From positions 1-14,424 of the forward strand of contig CALKHV010000191.1 of the NCBI GenBank assembly GCA_937988865.1: 14,424 bases of DNA. Direction: 5' to 3'. Below the pieces are notes generated by a model that saw only the letters and a program-made list of their open reading frames with translations, ran no database searches and was not told the origin of the DNA. The translations under genes were made by a program, and so were the position numbers. This document shows positions 14,060 to 14,424 of the stretch, piece after piece. Numbering within the stretch: position 1 is the first letter of the stretch; each line of letters starts with the position of its first letter. Source of the stretch: an uncultured Propionibacteriaceae bacterium. GTDB taxonomy: Bacteria > Actinomycetota > Actinomycetes > Propionibacteriales > Propionibacteriaceae.

Positions 14060-14424
14060 ATGTCCATCACCGATGACCGTGCCTTCCTGGGGGTGGGCTG
14101 GGCCTTCCCGCCTCGACCGGCGCCGGCCGGGGACGTGGCGATGGCCGCCTACGACCAGGACGTCCGAGAGGCGGTCCTGATCATCCTGCAGACTGCGCCC
14201 GGGGAGCGGCTGATGCGGCCCGACTTCGGCGCGGGCCTGGGTGACCTGGTCTTCGAGCCGTTGTCCGTGGCGCTGCTGGCCCTGGTCAAGCACCGGGTGG
14301 AGACCGCCCTGGTGCGCTGGGAACCGCGGATCGAACTCGACGGCGTCCAGGTCACCGCGACACCGGGGCAGGGGCGGGTCGAGGTGGGGATCGACTACCA
14401 CGTCCGGGCCACAAGCACCTTCTA
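14060..14424 (+). CDS. Baseplate wedge protein, gp25-like (3' end cut off)
   Basis: The frame opens at an ATG 2 nt after the PAAR stop and runs off the window after 121 codons. It reads MSITDDRAFLGVGWAFPPRP, then YDQDVREAVLIILQTAPGERLMRP (about residues 35-58), DFGAGLGDLVFEPLS, and later ALVRWEPRIELDGVQV and VGIDYHVRAT. ERLMRPDFGAGL followed by FEP is the hallmark of the GPW/gp25 family, a baseplate wedge component near the sheath. Little of the protein should be missing, because family members are usually about 110-150 residues. Further wedge genes are expected just beyond the window. Confidence 0.92.
   Translation, partial: MSITDDRAFLGVGWAFPPRPAPAGDVAMAAYDQDVREAVLIILQTAPGERLMRPDFGAGLGDLVFEPLSVALLALVKHRVETALVRWEPRIELDGVQVTATPGQGRVEVGIDYHVRATSTF

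Noticed and set aside
6553..14424. Prophage or phage tail module
   Set aside because: No head, terminase, portal, integrase or lysis genes are seen; the DUF4255, DUF4157, CIS-tube/LysM and DUF6760-type genes together indicate eCIS. Regions outside the window could still change this.

Overview
The window is part of an extracellular contractile injection system (eCIS) locus, a phage-tail-like protein-delivery machine of the PVC/Afp family. The DNA is very G+C-rich with strong GC3 codon bias, long antisense shadow frames and Shine-Dalgarno starts. This suggests a high-GC actinobacterium; I cannot name the genus. There is no capsid, terminase, portal, integrase or lysis gene, and no type VI secretion membrane-complex gene, so a free-standing eCIS fits better than a prophage or T6SS.

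Layout. (1) 3-2957, + strand: the 3' part of a DUF4157-family protein with an HELAH motif. It continues with a low-complexity linker, hydrophobic segments, a long helical region and a C-terminal stretch resembling a PD-(D/E)XK nuclease core; it is a probable eCIS cargo toxin. (2) 2968-6420, - strand: a very large (1150 aa) protein of no recognised family, rich in Ser/Thr/Gly beta-type sequence with a helical C-terminus. It converges on gene 1, and both stop codons lie inside one 16-nt inverted repeat. (3) 6421-6552: a divergent control region holding five consecutive 11-bp repeats flanked by two perfect 12-bp palindromes. (4) 6553-14424, + strand: the structural operon, tightly packed with several ATGA overlaps. 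Its order is Pvc16/DUF4255-type terminator protein, sheath, inner tube, tail-assembly protein with an apparent -1 frameshift into a DUF6760-type domain, unknown 196-aa protein, CIS tube/LysM baseplate protein, gp27-like hub, gp5-like spike, PAAR tip, and gp25-like wedge protein (cut by the window end).

How they work together. The tube is surrounded by the contractile sheath and capped by the DUF4255 protein. The LysM, hub, spike, PAAR and gp25 proteins form the baseplate and piercing tip. The DUF4157 protein, and possibly the large minus-strand protein, are candidates for cargo carried in the tube lumen. The AAA+ ATPase, tape measure, remaining wedge proteins and fibres expected in such loci are not in the window and probably lie downstream.

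The most noteworthy points are the dnaX-like frameshift signal (Shine-Dalgarno, homopolymeric GGGGGGA heptamer, possible hairpin) joining the tail-assembly ORF to the DUF6760-type frame, the candidate nuclease tip of the DUF4157 protein, the giant unclassified neighbour, and the repeat/palindrome array between the two divergent units.
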